This document shows positions 6,330-14,058 of a DNA stretch of 17,682 bases, in pieces. Every line of letters begins with the position of its first letter. The stretch's first letter is position 1. The stretch is from the NCBI GenBank assembly GCA_021789565.1, contig JAJYJL010000033.1, forward strand, positions 1 to 17,682. Direction: 5' to 3'. The notes under the pieces are model-generated. The model was given only the letters and a program-made list of their open reading frames with translations, did no database searches and had not been told where the DNA came from. The position numbers and the translations under genes were made by a program. This stretch comes from Acidobacteriota bacterium. Its GTDB lineage: Bacteria; Acidobacteriota; Terriglobia; UBA7540.

Positions 6330-7088
6330 ATGGAAAATTCTTTCAGCCCGTCAGAGGCTTACTTGAGCACGGCCCAGGCTGTTCTCCAACGTATCGATTT
6401 GGGTTCGGTACGGCGTGCCGCGGGGTTTGTTGCCGGCGCAATCGGCGCGGGCGGCATCGTCCATCTTTTCGGAAGCGGTCACTCCTCGCTTCTTGCCCAG
6501 GAGGTGTTTTATCGGGCCGGCGGCCTGGTTGCCGTCAGCCCTGTTCTGGATCCGCGGCTGGGCTTTGAACACGGGGCCGTGGAAAGCACGGAATTTGAGC
6601 GATCGCCTGAGGGCGCGGAGGAACTCGCCGGGCAGGCGGGGTTTCAGGCCCGCGACGCCGGAATTGTCATCTCCAACTCTGGCCGGAACGCCCTGCCGGT
6701 TGAAATGGCCTTGCGGATGAAGCAGGCAGGAATGAAAGTGATTGCTTTGACCAACCTGGAACAGTCGCGTTCGGCCGAATCGCGCCACGGGTCCGGCCAG
6801 CGGCTGTTTGAAGTGGCCGACGCGGTCCTTGACAACCACTGTCCCGCCGGGGACGCGGCGGTGAGCATCCCTGGAATCCCGCATGCCATCGGCCCGCTCT
6901 CTACGGTGGTGGGGGCTGCAATCCTGCACTCGGTGCTGATCGAGGCGGCGGCGGAGCTGGTGCAGAAAGGGATGTCACCGGATGTTCTGGCCAGCGCCAA
7001 CGTGGGCAGCGTCTCTGCCGCCAGCCTGAGAGAACGCCTCAGTGCCTATGCCGGCCGCATCCGCTACTACCGCGAAGGCGGTCGTTAG
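6330..7088 (+). CDS. SIS-domain phosphosugar-binding protein (isomerase/deaminase-like)
   Basis: About 252 residues: a single SIS domain that binds sugar phosphates, resembling UPF0309-type 'sugar isomerase' proteins. Numbered from the ATG at 6315, the phosphate-binding HLFGSGHSS is at 50-58, YRAGG at 66-70 and the second loop ISNSGRNALPVE at 119-130. It is not MurQ, whose signature loop is absent. I prefer the ATG at 6330 because GGGGAAGG lies five bases upstream; the ATG at 6315 would add five residues. No signal peptide is seen, so it is cytoplasmic. The gene follows the tRNAs and converges on the amino-sugar operon; its TAG overlaps the TAA of the amidase gene. By context it may isomerise or deaminate an amino-sugar phosphate, but this is inference. 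Confidence 0.82.
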   Translation: MENSFSPSEAYLSTAQAVLQRIDLGSVRRAAGFVAGAIGAGGIVHLFGSGHSSLLAQEVFYRAGGLVAVSPVLDPRLGFEHGAVESTEFERSPEGAEELAGQAGFQARDAGIVISNSGRNALPVEMALRMKQAGMKVIALTNLEQSRSAESRHGSGQRLFEVADAVLDNHCPAGDAAVSIPGIPHAIGPLSTVVGAAILHSVLIEAAAELVQKGMSPDVLASANVGSVSAASLRERLSAYAGRIRYYREGGR

Positions 7089-8329
7089 GCGTTGCGATTT
7101 GCAATGACCGCGTTGCGCAGAATGGCGTCGGCCCGCTGGTCATAGGGTGAGGATAGAGTTTCGTAGGAACCTGTGCTGGCCGCAGGCGACGGCAGATATC
7201 CCCAGTAACCGTTGGCATAACCCAGCAGAACAGCCTGCGCCGACTCCCAGAAAAAATCTCCCGTATCGGAAAACATCTCAAAAGGCAAGGCAACAATCGA
7301 AACGTCGCCAAGGGTAACCTGCGCAAAGGGGATGGTTACACTCTTCCGCGTGAATTCCGGCGAATTACGAAGGTGGGTAAGGGCCTTGCGACCTTCCTTC
7401 TCCACCACTGCCAGGCGGCCGGTTTTTTCCCCGGTTGCGCGTTGCTGTTGATGCAAGTCCCGGACAGGAAGGCGCAACTTTGACGAACGGACGGAGACGT
7501 TTGTTTCCGGCAGCGGGTGGAAACTGGCTTGACTTATTTGCTTGTGGACCAGGGAGGCCATGCGGCGAACCTCTTCAATCGTCTGGCCGCGCCGGGTGAA
7601 TCGCGTGCTGATGTTGGCGGCCGCGCCCGCGCCGACCAGCGCCACGTCTGCGTCCTGTTCCAGCCGGCGGCTGATTTCCCCGAGCAAATCGCCGGATAGA
7701 AGAGTGTTGTCGGGGCCGAGCACGGTGGAATGGCAGCCGTATACGCCAAGGACCGTCTGCCGGTTCCGGGCCGTGAATCGAAGCAGGTAGAGTGGCTGCC
7801 GGGTGACGCGGGCGGGATCGTTCCGGTCGGTGGCGACTTTGCTGACAAAGACGCGGGCCACCTCAGCCTTCACCCGGTGCATGGATTTTGCGGCGGCGCG
7901 CAGCGCCTGTTCCATGCAAGCGTCCACGCGGCGCATGGTGGTGGACGGAGCGGGACCGCCTGGCATTTCTGATTGCAGCAGGTCAAAAGGGGCAGTATCA
8001 ATCATGGGCCCGGAGTGCGTATGCGTGGCCGCAACAATGACGTTGTCCGAGGGGACATCCAGAATTTTGCCAAGCCGCGCACGCAGGCGGCTGGCCCAGC
8101 GGTTTGAAATCAGCAGCACCTCTGCGACGAGTATCGCGGCACGCACCTTGCCCTTTTGGAGAACAAGCGCCCGAACATACAGTGGACCCGCCTGGCCCGA
8201 GGCGACGTTCTTCCGGGCAATGTATCCCGGCATGGCCCCGCCTTGCGGTGGCGCAAACTCGCACCTTGCCCACCCGGCGAGGAGATCAGTCCTGACAGGT
8301 TTTGCGGAAGTTTGAGATTTCCTTGTCAT
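7085..8329 (-). CDS. Neutral/alkaline ceramidase-like zinc amidase, probably cytoplasmic
   Basis: A 414-residue protein matching the N-terminal catalytic domain of neutral/alkaline non-lysosomal ceramidases, which cleave an amide bond using zinc. The conserved blocks are visible: ATHTHSGP at 101-108 (H103 and H105 as likely zinc ligands), GCHSTVLGPDN at 198-208 (H200), LPFEMFSDTG at 348-357 and GYANGYWGYLPS at 370-381. It is much shorter than canonical secreted ceramidases (over 600 residues) and lacks their C-terminal domain. The N terminus (MTRKSQTSAK...) has no signal peptide. The gene starts inside the kinase gene with a 44-nt overlap and no other start codon is available before the conserved region, so translation is probably coupled. 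Ceramide is an unlikely substrate; an N-acylated amino sugar is a reasonable guess from its neighbours. Confidence 0.85.
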   Translation of the reverse strand: MTRKSQTSAKPVRTDLLAGWARCEFAPPQGGAMPGYIARKNVASGQAGPLYVRALVLQKGKVRAAILVAEVLLISNRWASRLRARLGKILDVPSDNVIVAATHTHSGPMIDTAPFDLLQSEMPGGPAPSTTMRRVDACMEQALRAAAKSMHRVKAEVARVFVSKVATDRNDPARVTRQPLYLLRFTARNRQTVLGVYGCHSTVLGPDNTLLSGDLLGEISRRLEQDADVALVGAGAAANISTRFTRRGQTIEEVRRMASLVHKQISQASFHPLPETNVSVRSSKLRLPVRDLHQQQRATGEKTGRLAVVEKEGRKALTHLRNSPEFTRKSVTIPFAQVTLGDVSIVALPFEMFSDTGDFFWESAQAVLLGYANGYWGYLPSPAASTGSYETLSSPYDQRADAILRNAVIANRNA

Positions 8330-9293
8330 GGCATTTGTAACCTGCGATTCTTAGAGCGATCAGGAAGGCCCCGCCAATCGGAGGCAGAAGGGGCCGAACA
8401 AGTTCCGCTTGCGGAGAGATCTCGCGCAGTGACCTGCGCAAAGGCGTCAGAAGTGTGCTTCCGGCAAGAAAAACCGATCCCTGATACGACACCTTCGCCC
8501 GCGGAAGCTTCATCTTGCGGACCACTGCGGCCGCCTGTCTTGCGAGTTCGTAACCTGCCCGCTGAAAAATAGCACGCGCCGCGCGGTCACCCTGCTTTGC
8601 CGCCTGCGCCACCAGCGGCGCCAACCCGCCGAGTTGGCTGGGGGTCAGGCCTTGCTGATAGACAGGCTCGACGATTTTTCTGAAGGAGCGCGTATGAAAA
8701 TATTTCATCACCACGCGCGTCAGCGCGGTTGACGCCGCCGTTCCGTCTGCCGCCTGGGCAGCGGCCTGCAGCGCCTGTTGTGCGATCCACTGGGCGCTTC
8801 CTTCATCGCCCATTAAAGGACCCCATCCACCGGCCTTTTCAAACTTGCCAGCGGCCGTCCTGCCCAGAACTACTGAACCCGTTCCGCTCACGATCACCAC
8901 GCCGGGCCCGCCGCCCAGTGCGCCGTGACGCGCTATCTCGGCATCGGCCACTGCGAGCAGCCGGGTTTTGGGGAGTTCGCGCCGCAGGGCGCTTTTGATG
9001 GGCCCGCCCCAGAGGCCATCAAAATCCACGCTGGCGCTTCCGATCACGGTCGCCGCCACAGAACTTGCTGGAACTCTTGCAGAAGCCAATGCCGCTCGGG
9101 CAGCCTCGCGAATGTTCCGAGCCTCCGAACTCCCTGGCACCAGAAAACTGTTTGCGGGACCGGCTTCTGCGCTGCCCAGCCGGAGGCCTTCCGGGGTCAC
9201 CACCAGCGCCCTGGTGTGGGTTCCTCCAGCATCCATCACCACCAGGCAACGCCCGGGGTTTGCGCGCCCGGCCGCGGTTTTCTTCATGGCCAA
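8286..9293 (-). CDS. BadF/BadG-family ATPase, N-acetylglucosamine kinase-like (copy 1)
   Basis: A 335-residue ASKHA-fold protein. Phosphate-binding DAGGT is at 21-25, a probable catalytic Asp at D117 (VADAEIARHG), GTGSVVLG at 137-144, GDEGSAQWI at 162-170 and an adenosine-loop segment YQGSVF at 270-275. The family includes N-acetylglucosamine kinases as well as benzoyl-CoA reductase ATPases; with NanE and a symporter nearby, a sugar kinase is far more likely. It starts at a TTG (9293) with GGAG eight bases upstream; an ATG at 9287 is the alternative. The last 17 or so residues extend beyond the usual C-terminal helix and are encoded in the overlap with the amidase gene. It is a diverged paralogue of the kinase at 13062-14054. 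A 153-nt gap with nothing recognisable separates it from the symporter. Confidence 0.85.
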   Translation of the reverse strand: MAMKKTAAGRANPGRCLVVMDAGGTHTRALVVTPEGLRLGSAEAGPANSFLVPGSSEARNIREAARAALASARVPASSVAATVIGSASVDFDGLWGGPIKSALRRELPKTRLLAVADAEIARHGALGGGPGVVIVSGTGSVVLGRTAAGKFEKAGGWGPLMGDEGSAQWIAQQALQAAAQAADGTAASTALTRVVMKYFHTRSFRKIVEPVYQQGLTPSQLGGLAPLVAQAAKQGDRAARAIFQRAGYELARQAAAVVRKMKLPRAKVSYQGSVFLAGSTLLTPLRRSLREISPQAELVRPLLPPIGGAFLIALRIAGYKCHDKEISNFRKTCQD

Positions 9294-9446
9294 ATGTAGC
9301 TCTCCGGTCTCCGCAAATCTACGAGACGTGCCATCTTATCCTCATGCCGCCGGGTTGTCGAATTTGACAGTAAGAACGGTGGCGGGCTGCAGGGGCTTTG
9401 GGAGAATCAGCGAAAGCGCTGCGTCGGGCGGGTCGTGTTGCCCGCC

Positions 9447-11279
9447 TCAATCACCCCCGCCGGCGTTGTCCACAGTTGACGTTGCCGCAGCCGGCCCGGC
9501 AACCGCGGATGAAAGCGAACGGAAAACTCCCTTTTCTTTCCAGCGCCGGATGAAGATGAAAAAGCCCACGCTGCCGAGGATGATCCATCCCGAACCGGCC
9601 AGCCAATGCCTGCCGAACAGGTTCGCCGTGGCGGCCACGCTGGCGGTGCAGAAAAGAATTCCCAGGGCGCACTCATAAATATCGCTCCAGAGTTCAGCCC
9701 GGAGCTTTTGCCGGTCCATGCCGGGCACCACCCCGGCAATTTTCCCCCAGAAGCCTGGCGGCCTGCAACGTCGGTAAAACTCTTCCAGAACGGACTGCTT
9801 TTCCGGCGGGGTCAGCAGGGTTACGGTGAGAATGGTTACCCAGCCGAGCCCGAACAGCAGCAGGAAGCCCTGCCAGAAGGGACGCTGCGAGAATCCCATG
9901 GGAAACCAGACGATATAGCCCAGCGGCAGGCCTCCGGCCAGGGCCGCAATTTCTCCCCAGATGTTAAGCCGCCACCAGAAGAAGCGCAGCCACGCCAGGG
10001 GAAGGATGAAAGCGATCATCACGTTGTTGATAAACAGGAACCAGGCCATCATGCCCTTCACCATAAAGTTGGCGACGATCAGCGCCAGGACCAGCAGGAA
10101 GAAGGTGGCAATCCGGCTGGCCCAGACGTAATGCCGGTCGCTGGCGTCTTTTACCACCAGGCGCTTGTAAAGATCGTTGATCAGGTAAGACGCTCCCCAG
10201 TTCATCTCCGTGCTGACCGCGGACTGGTAGGACGCAAACTCGCCTGCCACGAGCAGCCCCGTCAGGCCCGCAAAGCTATACCTTTTTACCAGCAGGCCCC
10301 ACACCAGCTCTCCCTTGACGGCTCCCGGGGGAAAAACTGCCGCCGCCACAAGGCCCAGCAGGATGAAGGGGAGCACACGGACCACCAGCGAGAGGAAGGC
10401 GTTGAACAACTGCCCCACCTGGGCGTGGAATTCGTTTTCCGCCGCCATGAACTTTTGCGCGGTAAAACCTTCTCCTCCTGAAGGCGAAGCCGCAAAAAAC
10501 AGTCCCTGCGCCACCAGGGCCAGGATGGTCAAAATTCCAAACTGGCCGCCGGGCGGTGTGGCAGTAAAAAACGACTGCCCGAAGTTGTGCTCGACGCCCG
10601 AGTAGATGTTGTGCAGTCCGCCGACTTTGTGGATGATGACCGGAATCAGGATGAGGTTTGAAACCAGAAAAATGCCGAACTGAAATATCTCGGAGTAAAC
10701 AGCTCCCAGCAAACCTCCCAGCATGGTGTAGACCAGGGTGACCGATGCCGCAAAAAGAATGATCGACACGTTGGACCATCCCAGAATGGGGCCCACCGAC
10801 CGCAGCAGCCAGCCGGTGACGTAGGCCATCAGCACGACGGCCCAACCCAGGCTGAAGTAAAGCGCGGCGACGGAACGGAAGATGCTGGCGGCGTTACCGC
10901 CGTAGCGGACCTGCACAAATTCTGCGGTCGACACAATTTTGAGGCGCCGCCAGAACTTTGACCAGATCACCGCCACCAGCGGCATCCAGATCATCCAGGG
11001 AATCCACCACCACCAGTTGCCCAGCAGCCCGTTCATGTAGATGAGCATGGTGAACGCTGATCCGGAACCCGCGGAAGTGAACGTTGCCACCGTCGAGAAG
11101 CCAATCGCCCACCACTTCAGCGAACGCCCGCCGACAAAATAACTTTCGATTCCACGACTCGACCGGCGGGTGAAATACAACCCGATCAGCAGGGCGGAGA
11201 CGGCATAGAGGCCGACAATTATCCAATCAACTGGTCGCACGCGAATGGACCCACAACTTTCACTCTTGGGTTGTGACAA
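9447..11279 (-). CDS. Sodium:solute symporter (SSS/SLC5 family)
   Basis: About 610 residues, almost entirely membrane-spanning, with roughly 13-14 hydrophobic segments. The family imports sugars, amino acids or sialic acid with Na+. The signature SYFVGGRSLKWWAIGFS lies at 46-62, followed by TFTSAGSGS. SYQSAVSTEMNW corresponds to the Na+-binding helix (TM8 in vSGLT) with Ser/Thr residues in the expected place. The C terminus has two more helices and an Ala/Thr-rich cytoplasmic tail. The start is uncertain: TTG at 11279 lacks a clear ribosome site, and a GTG at 11240 would still leave the first helix intact. It sits between a kinase and a GT39-like gene in the amino-sugar operon, so an amino sugar or sugar acid is the likely cargo. 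The 137 nt upstream hold no visible gene. Confidence 0.88.
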   Translation of the reverse strand: MSQPKSESCGSIRVRPVDWIIVGLYAVSALLIGLYFTRRSSRGIESYFVGGRSLKWWAIGFSTVATFTSAGSGSAFTMLIYMNGLLGNWWWWIPWMIWMPLVAVIWSKFWRRLKIVSTAEFVQVRYGGNAASIFRSVAALYFSLGWAVVLMAYVTGWLLRSVGPILGWSNVSIILFAASVTLVYTMLGGLLGAVYSEIFQFGIFLVSNLILIPVIIHKVGGLHNIYSGVEHNFGQSFFTATPPGGQFGILTILALVAQGLFFAASPSGGEGFTAQKFMAAENEFHAQVGQLFNAFLSLVVRVLPFILLGLVAAAVFPPGAVKGELVWGLLVKRYSFAGLTGLLVAGEFASYQSAVSTEMNWGASYLINDLYKRLVVKDASDRHYVWASRIATFFLLVLALIVANFMVKGMMAWFLFINNVMIAFILPLAWLRFFWWRLNIWGEIAALAGGLPLGYIVWFPMGFSQRPFWQGFLLLFGLGWVTILTVTLLTPPEKQSVLEEFYRRCRPPGFWGKIAGVVPGMDRQKLRAELWSDIYECALGILFCTASVAATANLFGRHWLAGSGWIILGSVGFFIFIRRWKEKGVFRSLSSAVAGPAAATSTVDNAGGGD

Positions 11280-11416
11280 GGAAAAGGAGTTCTTTCCCTG
11301 GTGCTGAAGTTTATCTCATTTTGCCGAGTCCCGGTGTAAGGAACCCTTCGAACTCCGGCCTTGGCAGCAGGCGTGAGCACCGGCCCCAGGTGAGTCGGCC
11401 GGATCCCGCGAGCGAA

Positions 11417-12961
11417 TCAATCCCACCTCTTCAACTTCGGCCAGATTTGTTTCAGCGTCCATCCGCGGGGCTGCGTGCACATCCAGATGGGGCCGTGTTC
11501 GAGGGCGTAGGGCACTCCGAAATCTCCGGCGTGGATCACCTGCCCGAAATATTTTTCCAGGTCTTTGCGGTTGCCTCCCAGAACAATCATGCCCAGGCCA
11601 CTATAGTTGCGCGGTCCCCACAGGAAATAGTTCTGGTGCGGGCAGATGGCTTTGGGCAGGCCGTACTTGGGGCCAAAGAAGTCAATGGCTCCGGCCTCGC
11701 CGTAATTCTGCGCATAGATGGCTGTCACCGAGCGCAGCCCGAGTGGAAGCCTGTCATATTCATGGGCCACGGCGGCCGTCATCTGCTGCCAACCCAGGTC
11801 GTCCGAGTAGTATTGCGGCAACGGCGAACGCAGATGGCTTTTCTCCGTGGCGGGCGGCGCCAGGTGGATTGCCGCCTGATAGTGAACATACGCTTCAAGC
11901 GGCAGGATGGGGATCATCATGGGCAGCAAGGGCGCAGTACCTGCAACCAGCGCCGCCACGGTGGCTGGCCTGAGCCAGCGGCGCACGCTGGCTGCGCGTT
12001 CGATGGCAACAGCGCCCGCGGCCACCAGCATGGGATAGGCAGGGGCGGAATAGTAATCTTTGCCGTGCAGGAGCATGGTTGCCGCCAGCACCACGAGAAA
12101 GGCCCAACCCAGCATGCGGAAACGCTTGCCGTCACGCCCGAAAAAGAGGAACAGAAGGCCGGCAAGCCAGATGGGACAGTTCAGCGGAGACATGATAAAA
12201 ATCTGGGCGCCCATAAAGGCCAGCGGCCCGCGCACAATGTCCCGACCGCTTGCGCGGATGTTGTGCAGCAATTGAAAGAACGGCCAGTGATGCTGAATGT
12301 TCCAGATGAGATTGGGCAGGAAGATCGCCAGGGCAATGGCTCCTGCAATCCATACCCACGGCGACCGGAAGGCTTTGCGTTCGGCCGTGAGCAACAACCC
12401 GACCACAATGGCAAAGCCGAAAAGGGCCATTGAATACTTGTTCTCAAGCCCAAGCCCCGCCAGTACGCCGAACCACAGCCATAGCTTCTGGTTGCCTGTT
12501 TTGATGATGCGGATCACCACCCAGGCGCATCCCATCCAGAAGAGAGGTTCGAACACATTCATGGTCAGCAGGTGGGCCACGATCACGTAGATGCCGGCCA
12601 GCGCAATGCTCAGGGCGGCGAGCGACTGGGCGAACCGGCCCCCGCCAAAATCGCGTGCAATCATGGCTGTCAGCCAAATCGTGGCAGCACCCGCCAGCGC
12701 GGGCAGAAAGCGCAGGGCAACGAGCGATGTGCCGAGGGTGTGGACGGTGAGCCATGTGACCAGCGCAATCACGGGCGGCTGGTCCACGTAGCCCCAGGCG
12801 AGGCGGCGCGCGCAGGCGAGGTAGTAAAGTTCATCGCGGAAGTAGCCGTAGCGGGTGGCCGTCAGCATGTGGGCCAGGAAGCTGGCGGCGGCAATGTAAA
12901 GAACCACGGCTGTAGCACCGGTGAAAGAACGGTGGCTGTTCGGATGGGGAGCTTCATTCAT
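11417..12961 (-). CDS. ArnT/PMT_2-like integral membrane glycosyltransferase
   Basis: A 514-residue polytopic GT-C protein. After a first hydrophobic segment (about 14-33) comes the family signature YFRDELYYLACARRL at 40-54 with the acidic pair D43-E44, then GYVDQPP at 57-63. Roughly ten further hydrophobic segments follow, and the last 160 residues are a soluble extracytoplasmic domain. Such enzymes transfer a sugar from a polyprenyl-phosphate carrier on the outer face of the membrane. It starts at the ATG at 12961 with only a weak purine-rich leader. It lies in a run of sugar-catabolic genes, 100 nt after the kinase gene, which is an odd place for an assembly enzyme. It is the second GT39-type protein in the window but its signature and tail differ clearly from those at 3806-5383. 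Donor and acceptor are unknown. Confidence 0.85.
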   Translation of the reverse strand: MNEAPHPNSHRSFTGATAVVLYIAAASFLAHMLTATRYGYFRDELYYLACARRLAWGYVDQPPVIALVTWLTVHTLGTSLVALRFLPALAGAATIWLTAMIARDFGGGRFAQSLAALSIALAGIYVIVAHLLTMNVFEPLFWMGCAWVVIRIIKTGNQKLWLWFGVLAGLGLENKYSMALFGFAIVVGLLLTAERKAFRSPWVWIAGAIALAIFLPNLIWNIQHHWPFFQLLHNIRASGRDIVRGPLAFMGAQIFIMSPLNCPIWLAGLLFLFFGRDGKRFRMLGWAFLVVLAATMLLHGKDYYSAPAYPMLVAAGAVAIERAASVRRWLRPATVAALVAGTAPLLPMMIPILPLEAYVHYQAAIHLAPPATEKSHLRSPLPQYYSDDLGWQQMTAAVAHEYDRLPLGLRSVTAIYAQNYGEAGAIDFFGPKYGLPKAICPHQNYFLWGPRNYSGLGMIVLGGNRKDLEKYFGQVIHAGDFGVPYALEHGPIWMCTQPRGWTLKQIWPKLKRWD

Positions 12962-13061
12962 CTTTGTTGGTTCATGGCGAGCCCCGGGATGTCTCTCAGG
13001 GCAGCAACGCTATTAATACCATCTCTCTTCGCAGCCGCGCATTGGTTGCCGCTGCGGTGGA

Positions 13062-14054
13062 TTACTCCCCAGTCTTCGTCCAACTGCTTACAGCGGCGCG
13101 TGGCAGCTCAACCCCGGCGGCGCGATAGGCCAGAAGCAGGGAACCGAAAACCGGCGCAAGCAGGGCAGGGCGGACTTCGGCCCGGCGGTCGCTGCGAGTC
13201 ACGGCATCGGAGAAGCTCTTCACCAGAAGTTCGCTTTGGAACACACCTCCGGCATAGCAGACCAGAAATTTCTGCTCGGGCGCCCTGCGGGATGGATCGT
13301 CAGAGCGGGGAAAAATGAGTGCGATGACGGCCCTTGCGTATTGCGCGAGTTCGTGGGCAGCCTCACGCAGTATCTCCTCCGCAACCTTGTCGCCCCGCCG
13401 TGCGGCTTCATCCACCTGTACGGAAAGCCCCGCCAGGTGATCGCGGGTCAAAGTGCCGGCATAATACTTCTCGATCAGTTGATAAGGCGAAGCCACTGCC
13501 AGCCGTTCGAAAAGCATAGGCGTCAAAATTGTTTTGGGGCCCATACGGTCGTATTCGGCAAGGGTGGCGCGCACGGCCGCGCGGCCAATCCAGTAGGCGC
13601 TGCCTTCGTCCCCGAACAGATGGGTCCATCCGCCCACTCGCGCTTCTTCGCCCTGTTCGTTGATCCCCCGGGCCACTGAACCGGTGCCGCCCATCACAAT
13701 GATTCCCGGCCGGCCGGCCGTCGCTCCTGTCAGCGCATTCACAGAATCATGGACAACCGAAAGGTGTTCGGTGCGGACAATTCGCTTGAGAATTCGAGTT
13801 TTGATGTCGGTCTCGCCTGTCATGCCGAAGCAGGCGGAGCCAAAGGTATGCTCTTCGGGGTTCGAAATATGCAGGGTGGCCAGCGCTTCCCGAACAGTCG
13901 CGAGGACAACGCGTTCCAGGCGTTCAGGCCCGCCCGGTTCTTCCGTGTGGTTGCTCGGTCCTCCGGTGGATTGAGCGAGGAGGGCACCGTTTTCGTCAGC
14001 CAGAACGGTTTGGGTGGACGTCTGGCCGCCATCGACACCGAGAAAGAGCTTCAT
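13062..14054 (-). CDS. BadF/BadG-family N-acetylglucosamine kinase-like protein (copy 2)
   Basis: A 330-residue ASKHA-fold kinase. MKLFLGVDGGQT opens with the phosphate-binding loop (DGGQT, 8-12). A probable catalytic Asp is D103 in HDSVNAL, with GTGSVARG at 123-130, GDEGSAYWIG at 148-157 and YAGGVF at 267-272 for the nucleotide. It probably phosphorylates an amino sugar at C6 in the cytoplasm. I chose the ATG at 14054: it begins the first beta strand directly and has GGAAG eight bases upstream. A longer frame reaching to 14183 would overlap nanE by over 120 nt and add 43 residues with no family match. The nanE stop codon is only four bases upstream, so the two are almost certainly co-translated. 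Having NanE next to it makes N-acetylmannosamine or N-acetylglucosamine the most likely substrate. Confidence 0.87.
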   Translation of the reverse strand: MKLFLGVDGGQTSTQTVLADENGALLAQSTGGPSNHTEEPGGPERLERVVLATVREALATLHISNPEEHTFGSACFGMTGETDIKTRILKRIVRTEHLSVVHDSVNALTGATAGRPGIIVMGGTGSVARGINEQGEEARVGGWTHLFGDEGSAYWIGRAAVRATLAEYDRMGPKTILTPMLFERLAVASPYQLIEKYYAGTLTRDHLAGLSVQVDEAARRGDKVAEEILREAAHELAQYARAVIALIFPRSDDPSRRAPEQKFLVCYAGGVFQSELLVKSFSDAVTRSDRRAEVRPALLAPVFGSLLLAYRAAGVELPRAAVSSWTKTGE

Positions 14055-14058
14055 GGTT

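Noticed and set aside
6330..7088. Possible MurQ (MurNAc-6-phosphate etherase)
   Set aside because: It has a SIS fold, but the MurQ signature loop GAGTSGR is missing; HLFGSGHSS fits the UPF0309-like group better.
9606..10481. 291-codon plus-strand open frame
   Set aside because: Antisense to the symporter; composition dominated by Gln, His, Pro and Arg with no fold pattern.
11273..12433. 386-codon plus-strand open frame
   Set aside because: Antisense to the membrane glycosyltransferase; rich in Arg, His, Gln and Gly with no domain, as expected for a shadow frame.
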